A DNA stretch of 64,000 nt from Pseudomonas sp. Teo4. GTDB taxonomy: Bacteria > Pseudomonadota > Gammaproteobacteria > Pseudomonadales > Pseudomonadaceae. This document shows, piece by piece, positions 39,045 to 46,816 of this stretch. Both the position numbers and the translations under genes were made by a program. The notes beneath the pieces were generated by a model. That model had not been told where the DNA came from. It did no database searches and was given only the letters and a program-made list of their open reading frames with translations. Within the stretch, counting starts at the first letter, position 1. Each line of letters begins with the position of its first letter. Where the stretch lies: NCBI RefSeq assembly GCF_034387475.1, contig NZ_JAXCIL010000002.1:372001-436000 (forward strand), given 5' to 3'.

Positions 39045-39575
39045 ATGAGCAACGTTGAACTGACCGATGTGAACACCTTGCGCAAGCGGGCCCGCCAGCA
39101 TGTCGAGCAAGGTGCCGTGACCGAGGGGTACCAGGCTGACCGCGAAACAATCCTGCGCCTGCTCAACGAGTCGCTGGCCACCGAGATCGTCTGTACCTTG
39201 CGCTACAAGCGGCACTACTTCATGGCCATTGGTATCAAGGCCGGTGTGGCGGCGGCGGAGTTTCTGGAGCATGCCAATCAGGAAACCGAACATGCGGACA
39301 AACTGGCTGAGCGGATTGTGCAGTTGGGGGGTGAGCCTGATTTCAATCCAGATAACCTGACGAAAAACTCGCATGCTCAGTATGTGGCGGGGAAATCGCT
39401 GAAAGAGATGGTGTTGGAAGACTTGGTGGCTGAACGGATTGCTATCGACAGTTACCGGGAGATCATTCAATACATCGGTGACAAAGACCCAACTACGCGG
39501 CGTATCTTTGAAGATATTCTGGCGCAGGAAGAGGAACACGCTGACGATATGTCGGACTTGCTGCAAGGTCTTTAA
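39045..39575 (+). CDS. Ferritin-like protein, bacterioferritin/Dps type
   Basis: A 176-residue four-helix ferritin-like protein. Likely di-iron ligands are in ESLATEIVCTLRYKRHYF, EFLEHANQETEHADKLAERI, LVAERIAIDSYREI and QEEEHADDMSDLL, matching the E...ExxH...E...ExxH arrangement. It probably stores iron or protects DNA from iron-driven oxidation. A similar gene lies near osmE in P. aeruginosa (PA4880). The ATG at 39045 follows TTGGAGA; an upstream ATG four codons earlier is less likely. Confidence 0.87.
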   Translation: MSNVELTDVNTLRKRARQHVEQGAVTEGYQADRETILRLLNESLATEIVCTLRYKRHYFMAIGIKAGVAAAEFLEHANQETEHADKLAERIVQLGGEPDFNPDNLTKNSHAQYVAGKSLKEMVLEDLVAERIAIDSYREIIQYIGDKDPTTRRIFEDILAQEEEHADDMSDLLQGL

Positions 39576-39585
39576 GCTTCAAGCT

Positions 39586-39615
39586 TTTGCTTTGCTTTGC
39601 TTTGCTTTGCTTTGC
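39586..39615. repeat. Six copies of TTTGC
   Basis: A perfect pentanucleotide tandem repeat beginning 10 bp after the ferritin-like gene's stop and directly touching the large inverted repeat. A degenerate version (GCAGA words) flanks the other end of that element near 40291-40303. Confidence 0.95.
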
Positions 39616-39617
39616 TC

Positions 39618-40288
39618 TTGCTTCTAGTGCGCGCTAGTTCAGGCGCCACAAATTGCGACGTCAGGAGGCCGAGCGGAGGTCTTGCGGAGGGAGGTGACGG
39701 CCATGGATGGCCGTCAAGCGCTGCGGCCCAGGATGGGCCGTACAGCGCGGTCCTCCCGGGAGCAAGACCGGAGCGAGGGAACCCCGAAGCGCAGCGTAGG
39801 GGCCGGATGTAGGAGCCAGACTTTTTTGGTTACTTTTTGGGGCGTTTGCCAAAAAGTGACCCGCTGTAAGAGCGGAAAGGTGATTAAGCGTCGCCTTGGC
39901 AAATGGATATGCTTGCAAATTTAAAAACCAACTTCAAAACAAAAAACAAAAAACAAAAAACAAAAAACAAAATTAAGCGTAGGCATCTATACAGCGTGAA
40001 TATCCATTTGCCATGGAGGCGCTTATTCACCTTTTCGCCTTTACGGCGACCTACTTTTGCTCTTGGGCAAAAGTAGGCAAAAACCGCTCGCTCCTACATC
40101 CGGCCCCTGCGCTTCGCTCCGGGGTACCCTCGCTCCGGTCTTGCTCCCGGGAGGACCGCGCTGTACGGCCCATCCTGGGCCGCAGCGCTTGACGGGCATC
40201 CATGCCCGTCACCTCCCTCCGCAAGACCTCCACTCGGCCTCCTGAAGTCGCAATTTGTGGCGTCTGGACTATCGCGCACTAGAAGCAA
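39618..40288. repeat. Large inverted repeat of two diverged multi-hairpin elements
   Basis: Arm 1 (39618-39910) and arm 2 (40000-40288) are inverted, imperfect copies of about 290 bp around an A-rich 89-bp centre. Each arm is a row of small hairpins. Examples are GACGGCCAT-GG-ATGGCCGTC (39696-39715) against GACGGGCAT-CC-ATGCCCGTC (40191-40210), and CCGCT-GTAAG-AGCGG (39861-39875) against TCGCC-TTTAC-GGCGA (40035-40049). Arms differ in sequence but keep pairing. Short ORFs in both arms encode the same peptide type (PGGPRCTAHPGPQRLT), probably as a by-product. No transposase is present. The gap 39576-40339 has no other gene signal. Confidence 0.9.
39940..39967. repeat. Four copies of CAAAAAA in the centre of the inverted repeat
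   Basis: A perfect heptanucleotide tandem repeat in an extremely A-rich stretch (39926-39974), in sharp contrast to the GC-rich genome around it. Its length is likely to vary between isolates. Confidence 0.95.
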
Positions 40289-40339
40289 AAGCAGAGCAGA
40301 GCAAGGACCTATACATGTGCAGTTCGCTGGGGATGATCG

Positions 40340-42406
40340 CTATTTCTTACCCTTCACCGCCGTAGGCGCCTTCCCTGCCTTCATCTGCTGCAACAACGGC
40401 GTACATTGATTCGGCTCATCACCACTACTCGGAGCAATCAAAGCCAACAACCCTGCCGCCGGCCCCGCAACAACCCCAAGCGCCACCATCCCCGCCCCAC
40501 GCAGCGCCAACGGCACCGCCTGCACCCCCGCACTGGGCTTGGCAAACGGCCCGCGCACGTAAAGCGGCGAGCGCAGCGAGAACAACCGCAAGCCCTTGGA
40601 CTCCGGCGTAATCTTCAAATCGAGCTGTTCACTGGCAAAATTGGCCGTGCCATCGATATAGATGATCGCGTTCTCGGTATCGAAGATGAACAAACGCGTC
40701 GTCGCCAGACCATTCTTGATCCCCACATCCGCCGCCGCACAGTTGATCTTCACGTCCTCATCGCCGAACAACTTGCCAATCACGTAGTTACCCACATTGA
40801 GCCCGGCGATTTCCATCAGGCTGCGGCTGATCGCGCCATCGTTGATCAGCATGCGCAAGTCACCATTGGCAGTGCCCAGCAAAGCCGCTATCGAGTTGCC
40901 ACGGCCACTGATGTCCGCATCACCGTTCAGCTCACCAAAACTGGTCTGCATCGGCGCGAAGCTGGGGAACAGCTGTTTGAGCTTGAACCCCCTGGCAGTC
41001 AGCTTGGCGCGCCCCTGCAGAGGCACGTTGCGACCGTCCAGGCGAATATCGGATGCCAGGTTGCCGCCCGCCACACCAAATCGCAGCGGCTCCAGGCGGA
41101 GCAAACCATCGTCGAGAATCACGTGGGCGGACAAATCAGTGAAGGGCAATTGCGCACTGTGGACAATCCGCTTGCCGCTGAAGGTGACGTCGGCATCCAT
41201 GGCACGCCAGCGCTCGGTACGAAACTCCTCCACAGGCAATACCTTGCCCGAGGGCTGTTTGCTGGCCCCGCCCCGGGCCTTTTGCTCGGCGTTGGAGTCA
41301 GCACCAATCAGTGGAGCCAGGTCCTTGAACAACAGCTGGTTGGACACCAGGTTCCCGGATAGCTTTGGCCGGGGCTGACTGGCGACAAAAGCCAGGTCGC
41401 CATGGATGTCGCTGTCACCGATCTTGCCGTTGAAATCCTGGTAATGGAACGTCGCACCATCCGGCGCATGCAGGTTGGCGCTCAGGCGGCCGTCAGTGGA
41501 ATACGCCGGGGTATCCGGCAGGGTTACGCCAGTCAGCGGATAAAGGTTACCCAGGCTTGCGCCGGACAAGCGCAGACGCAAATCCAGGGCTCCCAGATTG
41601 CGCGGGTCGGTCAAGGTACCCGCCAGCACCACATGGGTGTCGGCAATGCGCACGTCGGCTTGCAGCGGGAACGGCTGGCTGGCGTCCTGCAAGGCCAGCA
41701 GACCGCCAATCTTGCCCGTGCCAGACACCGGTTGACCCTTGTAACGGCCCTGGGCCTTGAGGCCGAACGCGTAATCCTGGGCGCCGCCTGCCTTCTCGGC
41801 ACGGGCTTTGCCGACGATGTCACTGAACGGGATCGGCTTGCCCAGCGGGTCGATCTGCACCTTCATGCTGGTTTTCAGGGTCTGATCGTCGACACTGACA
41901 TTACCTTGGTCGAATCCGATGGCTCCGATATCCAACTGCCAGCTGGACGGCGCTTCGCTTTCATCCTTTGGCCCGAAGTCGAAATTCCAGTTGGCACGGC
42001 CGTCGGCCAAGCGGGTGAGGCTGGCGGTGGGCTTGGTCAGGTCGATACGGGGGATGACGATCTGCTGGAAGATCAAAGGCAGCGGCGACAGACGGAACTC
42101 CACACGCTCCAGACCAACCATCTTCGGCTCCTTCAACCAGTCTGGGTTACCCAGAGTCAGGTCTTCAGCGATGAAGCGCGGCCATGGTACCCAGGCCCGC
42201 CAGCCACCCTCTTGCGGCTCGGTGCGCCACTGCACGGCCAGGTTGCCATTGATCGCGAAGGGCCGATGCAGGGCTGCGGAAACCTTCTCGTTGAGCAGTG
42301 GTTTGACACGATTCCAATCGAACGTGGCAATCACCACCACGATGATCGCCAACACGGTCAAAAGGCTGCTGAGGGTCCAGACGAGTATTCTGGCGGGACG
42401 CGTCAT
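40340..42406 (-). CDS. AsmA family protein
   Basis: A 688-residue envelope protein. A membrane anchor lies at about residues 8-28 (WTLSSLLTVLAIIVVVIATF). A long periplasmic beta-rich region of the AsmA/VPS13-like lipid-transfer type follows (FDWNRVKPLLNEKVSAALHR at the start; LMEIAGLNVGNYVIGKLF near the end). AsmA-like proteins help move phospholipids to the outer membrane. The tail is Lys-rich. The frame is open to 42514, but the ATG at 42406 (MTRPARILVW) begins the anchor normally. It faces the inverted repeat at its 3' end. Confidence 0.88.
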   Translation of the reverse strand: MTRPARILVWTLSSLLTVLAIIVVVIATFDWNRVKPLLNEKVSAALHRPFAINGNLAVQWRTEPQEGGWRAWVPWPRFIAEDLTLGNPDWLKEPKMVGLERVEFRLSPLPLIFQQIVIPRIDLTKPTASLTRLADGRANWNFDFGPKDESEAPSSWQLDIGAIGFDQGNVSVDDQTLKTSMKVQIDPLGKPIPFSDIVGKARAEKAGGAQDYAFGLKAQGRYKGQPVSGTGKIGGLLALQDASQPFPLQADVRIADTHVVLAGTLTDPRNLGALDLRLRLSGASLGNLYPLTGVTLPDTPAYSTDGRLSANLHAPDGATFHYQDFNGKIGDSDIHGDLAFVASQPRPKLSGNLVSNQLLFKDLAPLIGADSNAEQKARGGASKQPSGKVLPVEEFRTERWRAMDADVTFSGKRIVHSAQLPFTDLSAHVILDDGLLRLEPLRFGVAGGNLASDIRLDGRNVPLQGRAKLTARGFKLKQLFPSFAPMQTSFGELNGDADISGRGNSIAALLGTANGDLRMLINDGAISRSLMEIAGLNVGNYVIGKLFGDEDVKINCAAADVGIKNGLATTRLFIFDTENAIIYIDGTANFASEQLDLKITPESKGLRLFSLRSPLYVRGPFAKPSAGVQAVPLALRGAGMVALGVVAGPAAGLLALIAPSSGDEPNQCTPLLQQMKAGKAPTAVKGKK

Positions 42407-42747
42407 TGCGTGAGTCACCTGACGGCATGGCACAAAACAAGCACAACAGTGGCACTTAGTAATTCGGACTAATGAAAACCCGCAGGGTTTTATCGGCGCG
42501 GCCATGATAACCAAGTTTTTCCTGGCGGCCGGCTCAGCTTTTGGTCTGGACGCCCCCTTCGCACACCGACGGAAACACAGTAGCCAATTGCCTTCTAATG
42601 ACCTGAAACAACCGCACTAGAGCCACTGCAAGTCTCTATCAATCCTGTCGATTGTCACCATTACCCTTATGAACTTCTCTCTGGCGTTACCAAGCGTAGC
42701 ATTGGCTTCGTACCCACTTTTCAGCCCCCGAGAGGAGCAACCCAATC
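42407..42747. other. Divergent intergenic region before the repeat-protein gene
   Basis: 341 bp between the AsmA gene and the 15-residue-repeat gene, on opposite strands, so it should hold both promoters. GAGAGGAG lies 12 bp before the right-hand ATG. I see no convincing promoter boxes, hairpins or repeats in it. Confidence 0.6.
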
Positions 42748-43335
42748 ATGAAACGCCATCTGCTGACCCTGACCCTGTCCATCCTTGCAGCCAACGCTTT
42801 CGCCATGCCAGCTGACGATCAGCACCTGACCGCTGAATCTCGCTCCAGCGCCGCTGAAATCGCCCAGCCTCTGAAAACCCTGGCAGAAGGTGGCGCTGAC
42901 CGTCTGCAAGAACGCGCTGGCCGTGTCGCTGAAGGTGGCTCGGATCGCCTGATCGAACGCACTGGTCGCGTCGCCGAAGGTGGCTCGGATCGTCTAATTG
43001 AACGCACTGGCCGCGTCGCTGAAGGTGGCTCGGATCGTCTGATCGAGCGTACTGGCCGCGTCGCTGAAGGTGGTTCGGATCGTCTGATCGAACGCACTGG
43101 CCGCGTCGCTGAAGGTGGCTCGGATCGTCTGATCGAACGCACTGGCCGCGTCGCTGAAGGTGGCTCGGATCGTCTGATCGAACGTACTGGCCGCGTTGCC
43201 GAAGGTGGCTCGGATCGTCTGATCGAACGTACTGGCCGTGTAGCCGAAGGTGGCTCGGATCGTCTGATCGAACGCACTGGCCGTGTAGCCGAGGGTGGTT
43301 CGGATCGCCTGGTCGAAATCAGCCGTGTGAGCTGA
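42748..43335 (+). CDS. Secreted protein of ten 15-residue tandem repeats
   Basis: A 195-residue protein with a signal peptide (MKRHLLTLTLSILAANAFA) and a short linker to residue 45. Ten 15-residue repeats make up the rest. Copies 2-9 are identical as protein (AEGGSDRLIERTGRV); copy 1 and copy 10 are altered. The repeat is amphipathic, charged and Gly-Gly containing. Similar Pseudomonas proteins have been labelled phage infection protein, but I know of no evidence for that and give no function. It ends at a strong terminator 50 bp on. Confidence 0.88.
   Translation: MKRHLLTLTLSILAANAFAMPADDQHLTAESRSSAAEIAQPLKTLAEGGADRLQERAGRVAEGGSDRLIERTGRVAEGGSDRLIERTGRVAEGGSDRLIERTGRVAEGGSDRLIERTGRVAEGGSDRLIERTGRVAEGGSDRLIERTGRVAEGGSDRLIERTGRVAEGGSDRLIERTGRVAEGGSDRLVEISRVS
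42883..43332 (+). repeat. 45-bp tandem repeat, ten copies, within a gene
   Basis: Ten in-frame units of 45 bp; the middle eight differ only at a few third positions. Near identity at DNA level suggests recent expansion or gene conversion. Copy number could change by slippage without breaking the reading frame. Confidence 0.95.
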
Positions 43336-43384
43336 TCACCATGGCCGAAAAGAACAATCCCACGCAAAGCGCCTGCTCCCCTCC

Positions 43385-43417
43385 AAGCCCGGTCCATTGA
43401 CCGGGCTTTGTTTTTTT
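43385..43417 (+). terminator. Rho-independent terminator of the repeat-protein gene
   Basis: AAGCCCGGT-CCATTG-ACCGGGCTT is a perfect 9-bp stem, followed by TG and seven T residues. It ends 8 bp before the first possible start of the TetR gene, so that gene has very little room for a promoter of its own. Confidence 0.92.
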
Positions 43418-43424
43418 ATCCAGA

Positions 43425-44090
43425 ATGCCCAGCCGTACAGTCACAGAATTCGCCCCCATGCTGCCTCGCGCCGAACAGAAGCTACAGACCCGCCAGGCCC
43501 TGCTGGATGCCGCCTGCCAGTTGATGGAGAGTGGCCGCGGGTTCGGCAGCATCAGCCTGCGTGAAGTGGCCAGGGCCGCTGGCATCGTGCCCACCGGTTT
43601 CTACCGGCACTTCAGCGACATGGATGCCTTGGGCTTGGCCCTGGTCGCCGAAGTCGACACTACCTTCCGTCAGACCATTCGCCTGGTGCGGCACAACGAG
43701 TTCGAACTCGGCGGCATCACCGACGCTTCGGTCCGCATCTTCCTTGACGTGGTCGCCGCCCACCGCGCCCAGTTCCTGTTTCTGGCCCGCGAACAATACG
43801 GCGGTTCACAGGCGGTGCGCCAAGCCATTGCCGGACTGCGCCAGGGCATCAGCAACGACCTGGCCACCGACCTTGGACGCATGAAACGCTGGCATCATCT
43901 GGACGCAGCTGCTCTGGCCGTGATGGCCGACCTGGTGGTGAAAACCGTGTTCGCTACCTTGCCCGAGTTGATCGACAGCCCAGAGCCGGGTTATCCACAG
44001 GTGCTGACACCACAAGAGAAGATCACTCAGCAGCTGCGCTTCATCTTTGTCGGCGCCAGGCATTGGCAGGGGTTGGGCAACCCAGGCTGA
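43425..44090 (+). CDS. TetR regulator of the FabR/DesT type
   Basis: A 221-residue regulator. The helix-turn-helix (ISLREVARAAGIVPTGFYRH) and the following HFSDMDALGLALV resemble FabR and DesT, which control unsaturated fatty acid synthesis. In P. aeruginosa the desT gene lies in the matching chromosomal interval, but no desaturase gene is next to this one. The first ATG (43425) has no ribosome site and touches the terminator; the ATG at 43458 (MLPRAEQKLQTRQAL) is an equally likely start. The promoter was not found. Confidence 0.8.
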   Translation: MPSRTVTEFAPMLPRAEQKLQTRQALLDAACQLMESGRGFGSISLREVARAAGIVPTGFYRHFSDMDALGLALVAEVDTTFRQTIRLVRHNEFELGGITDASVRIFLDVVAAHRAQFLFLAREQYGGSQAVRQAIAGLRQGISNDLATDLGRMKRWHHLDAAALAVMADLVVKTVFATLPELIDSPEPGYPQVLTPQEKITQQLRFIFVGARHWQGLGNPG

Positions 44091-44107
44091 TCAATTGCCT
44101 GCACAGC

Positions 44108-44185
44108 CCCTTTCGCGGGTAAACCCGCTCCCACAGATTACGAAGGCTACTGTGCACTGTGGGAGCGGGTTTACCCGCGAAAGGG
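44108..44185. repeat. REP pair before the AGE gene
   Basis: Perfectly complementary units of the GCGGGTAAACCCGC family at 44108-44136 and 44157-44185. It begins 17 bp after the TetR stop. Confidence 0.9.
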
Positions 44186-44254
44186 CCGGCGCGGCCAACC
44201 CACTACCCCACTTCTGCTAACATGGCGCACTGCCCGATTGCGACGAGCGCCTTC

Positions 44255-45355
44255 ATGTCCGACCCCCGCCCTACCCTGTCCGAGCTGACCACCCGCTTCC
44301 AGCAGCACTTCGCCGAGCGCATCGTGCCGCTGTGGCAAGGCCCGGGTTGGAACGCCGACATGGCCTTGCCCTACGAGGCGCTCGACGACCAGCATCGCCC
44401 GCTACCGGTCCAGCGCTACCGTGCCATGGCCTGCGCCCGCCAGCTGTACCTGTTCAGCAGCCGCATCGAGCAGCCCGGTGCAGCGGAACGCGCCGCCGCG
44501 CTGTTCCGCTCCCTGCAGCGGCACTTCCATGATGCCGAGCATGGCGGCTGGTTCTACAGCATCGATGCTGATGGCAAGCCACTGGACACGCGCAAGGACC
44601 TCTACACCCACGCCTTCATCGTGTTCGCCTGCGCGCACTACTGGGGCAAGGTTCGCGAGAGCCTGGTGGAGTCCACGCTTAACGCGGCCCTGACCGTCGT
44701 CGCCGAACAGTTCGCCCGTGACGACGGCCTGTATGAGGCCAGCCTGGGTGAGGACTGGTCGGACCTGGGCAGCGGACCACTGCAGAACCCGCAGATGCAC
44801 CTGGCCGAAGCCTTTCTTCAGGTGTTGGCAGTGCGTGACGATGATGGCGTGCAACAGGCACTGTTGCAGCTGTGCGATGCATTGCAGGTGCACTTCATCG
44901 AGCCTGAACACGGCCTGATGCTGGAAAAACCGCGCGGCGCTGTGGATAACTGGTTCGAACCCGGCCATCAGTTCGAATGGTTCTACCTGCTCGATACCTC
45001 GGCACTGCTGCGCGGCACGCCACTGCATGCATCGATAGACCGCGCTTTCGGTTATGCCGAGCAATGCGGAGTGAAGGATGCGGCCGTGCTGGCCATGCTG
45101 GATGTGAACGGCAAGGTGATCGATGCCACCCAGCGGATCTGGGCACAAGCAGAGTACCTGCGGGCGCTGGTATTGCGTTCCGGGGGAATGGCTAAACTGC
45201 CGGCACAGCTGAATGCGATGGCACAGCAGTTCCTGCATGCTGGCGGCTGGTATGAGTGCCGGGATGGTGAAGGCGCCGTCAGCCGGCACGACATGCCTTC
45301 GACCACGCCCTATCACCTCGCGACCTGCCTGGAAGGGCTACTGCGGCTGAGCTGA
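44255..45355 (+). CDS. AGE-family sugar epimerase/isomerase
   Basis: A 366-residue (alpha/alpha)6-barrel enzyme of the N-acylglucosamine 2-epimerase superfamily. Segments include RYRAMACARQLYLFSSRI, the catalytic-His-type KDLYTHAFIVFACAHYW, LGSGPLQNPQMHLAEAFL and FEPGHQFEWFYLL. Members interconvert N-acetylglucosamine with N-acetylmannosamine, or free sugars such as mannose and fructose; the last (YihS or mannose isomerase-like) is likely in a pseudomonad, but the substrate is not settled. The frame is open through the REP upstream; the ATG at 44255 gives a sensible N-terminus. Confidence 0.85.
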   Translation: MSDPRPTLSELTTRFQQHFAERIVPLWQGPGWNADMALPYEALDDQHRPLPVQRYRAMACARQLYLFSSRIEQPGAAERAAALFRSLQRHFHDAEHGGWFYSIDADGKPLDTRKDLYTHAFIVFACAHYWGKVRESLVESTLNAALTVVAEQFARDDGLYEASLGEDWSDLGSGPLQNPQMHLAEAFLQVLAVRDDDGVQQALLQLCDALQVHFIEPEHGLMLEKPRGAVDNWFEPGHQFEWFYLLDTSALLRGTPLHASIDRAFGYAEQCGVKDAAVLAMLDVNGKVIDATQRIWAQAEYLRALVLRSGGMAKLPAQLNAMAQQFLHAGGWYECRDGEGAVSRHDMPSTTPYHLATCLEGLLRLS

Positions 45356-45359
45356 CGCA

Positions 45360-45437
45360 TTCGCGGGACAATCCCGCTCCCACAGAACTGCAAGATGGTC
45401 GCGGTCCCTGTGGGAGCCGGCTTGCCGCGATCAGGCC
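45360..45437. repeat. Hybrid REP pair made of two families
   Basis: The left unit (45360-45385, GCGGGACAATCCCGC) is of the GTAAAC family. The right unit (45408-45437) is of the GCCGGCTTGCCG family. They share only the TCCCACAG/CTGTGGGA part, so full pairing between the arms is limited. Confidence 0.8.
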
Positions 45438-45443
45438 GTCAAA

Positions 45444-46211
45444 TCAACCCTTGGCCGAACGGTCGATCGAGAACCCTGCCCAGTCCTGACTCACCGGCAT
45501 CAGTTCAAGGCTGTTGATGTTGATGTGCGCCGGCTGGTTGAGGATCCAGAAGATCGTGTCGGCGATATCCTGCGGTTGAATCGGCTCGGCACCTGCGTAG
45601 GTCGCATCATATTTCGACTGATCGCCACCGAAGCGCACCAGCGAAAATTCGCTTTCGCACAGGCCCGGCTCGATGTTGCTGACCCGCACGCCAGTGCCGC
45701 GCAGGTCACAGCGCAGGCTCAACGAGAACTGGCCGACGAAGGCTTTGGTGCCGCCATACACGTGGCTGCCGGGGTACGGGTAGTTGCCGGCCACCGAACC
45801 CACGTTAAGGATCGACGCACCACGGCCGTGTGCAATCAGACGCGGCAGCAACAGGCGCGTGGTGTACATCAGGCCCTTGATGTTGGTATCGACCATGGTT
45901 TCCCAATCGTCCAGGTCGCACTTCTGCGCCGGGTCCGCCCCCAGCGCCAGGCCTGCGTTGTTGACCAGGCCACGCAGCTTCTCGAAGCCTGCGGGCAGGT
46001 TGGCGATTGCCTCTTCCATGGCTTTGCGGTCACGTACATCGAGTACCAGGCCGTGCACTTCAGTCTTGGCCGACAGTTCGGCGCACAGGGCGTCCAGGCG
46101 CTCCTTGCGTCGACCCGTAAGGATCAGCTTCCAGCCCGCCTCAGCAAAACGCCGGGCAGTGGCCTCGCCAAAACCGGAGGTCGCGCCTGTGATGAATACG
46201 GTGGACGTCAT
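45444..46211 (-). CDS. Short-chain dehydrogenase/reductase, YdfG-like
   Basis: A 255-residue NADP-linked oxidoreductase of the classical SDR family. The cofactor motif is TGATSGFGEATARRF, followed by the NNAGLALG motif and the catalytic SVAGNYPYPGSHVYGGTKAF (Ser, Tyr, Lys). Closest in type to E. coli YdfG, a 3-hydroxy acid (serine and allo-threonine) dehydrogenase. An upstream in-frame start would add 30 residues of no family character, so the ATG at 46211 is used. Confidence 0.88.
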   Translation of the reverse strand: MTSTVFITGATSGFGEATARRFAEAGWKLILTGRRKERLDALCAELSAKTEVHGLVLDVRDRKAMEEAIANLPAGFEKLRGLVNNAGLALGADPAQKCDLDDWETMVDTNIKGLMYTTRLLLPRLIAHGRGASILNVGSVAGNYPYPGSHVYGGTKAFVGQFSLSLRCDLRGTGVRVSNIEPGLCESEFSLVRFGGDQSKYDATYAGAEPIQPQDIADTIFWILNQPAHININSLELMPVSQDWAGFSIDRSAKG

Positions 46212-46360
46212 GCTCTGTTCCTCGCTGTGGATTATCGTCGGCAGGGTTTGCAGCATGCCCTCAGGCAGCGTTGGCAGCAAGCCGTCATCAACACTGGTCA
46301 TTTTTTGTACATATACGCCAAACCCTTGTCATAGAGGGGCCAGCGCTAGGTATGCATAAC

Positions 46361-46769
46361 TTATCCACAAGGCTTTCCCCATGGATTGGGGGCAACTCGT
46401 CGGGGCCGCGGAACCCTTTCAGCGGATCATGGTCGCCTACGGATAACTCCGTGATGGCGCAAGGCTTTCAAACATGCCGCTTGCAGCAGTCTGTCCAAGG
46501 CTTTCCCACAGAGTTATCCACAGGAATTAACAGTATTTCCTTAGCCGTGGCCTGTGCAAAAAATGCCTGAAAAATCATCCACAAAGCATGCCTGATCAAA
46601 AAATGATCAAAGCCTTGCAGGCCTCATGATTAAAGGGATTCAGCGAGGTGCCACCATGTTTTCCACAGGCGGCTCCACATTATCCGTGGAAAAACAGGAG
46701 CTGTGGAAACAACGACTTGCGAGAGGATTGTGGCGTGCTTCGAGAAAGATATGCGACAAGTTGTCCACA
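46361..46769. other. Cluster of DnaA boxes in an intergenic region
   Basis: Two perfect DnaA boxes TTATCCACA (46361-46369 and 46514-46522) and three with one mismatch (TCATCCACA 46575-46583, TTTTCCACA 46659-46667, TTGTCCACA 46761-46769) lie within 410 bp, all in the same direction. Weaker sites are at 46438-46446, 46502-46510 and 46702-46710. AT-rich patches lie between them. No dnaA, dnaN or rpmH is nearby, so it is not the usual Pseudomonas oriC. It may titrate or reactivate DnaA. The whole gap 46212-46816 has no credible gene. Confidence 0.75.
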
Positions 46770-46787
46770 TCCGTTTTGGCGGAAGCT

Positions 46788-46806
46788 GGGGCCGCACAGC
46801 GGCCCC
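46788..46806 (-). terminator. Hairpin after livF
   Basis: GGGGCCGC and GCGGCCCC form a perfect 8-bp stem with a 3-nt loop, 11 bp after the livF stop (on the minus strand). No T-run follows. The sequence matches the outer flank of REP pairs elsewhere in the window. Confidence 0.6.
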
Positions 46807-46816
46807 AACTGATGAC

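Noticed and set aside
39661..40245. ORFs of 85 and 62 codons in the arms of the large inverted repeat, with a shared peptide sequence
   Set aside because: They have no ribosome sites, and the differences between arms preserve hairpins. They are more likely by-products of a structured repeat than genes, though such ORFs are often annotated.
42883..43332. Possible CRISPR-like direct repeats
   Set aside because: The 45-bp units are directly adjacent with no unique spacers, stay in frame, and encode a repeat protein.
42819..43397. An antisense frame with RRSEPPSATRPVRSI repeats
   Set aside because: It mirrors the 45-bp tandem repeat of the sense gene. It has no start signal, and the sense gene has a signal peptide and terminator.
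46361..46769. The main chromosomal origin
   Set aside because: The boxes fit, but dnaA, dnaN, rpmH and other origin neighbours are absent, and the surrounding gene order is that of a region away from the origin.
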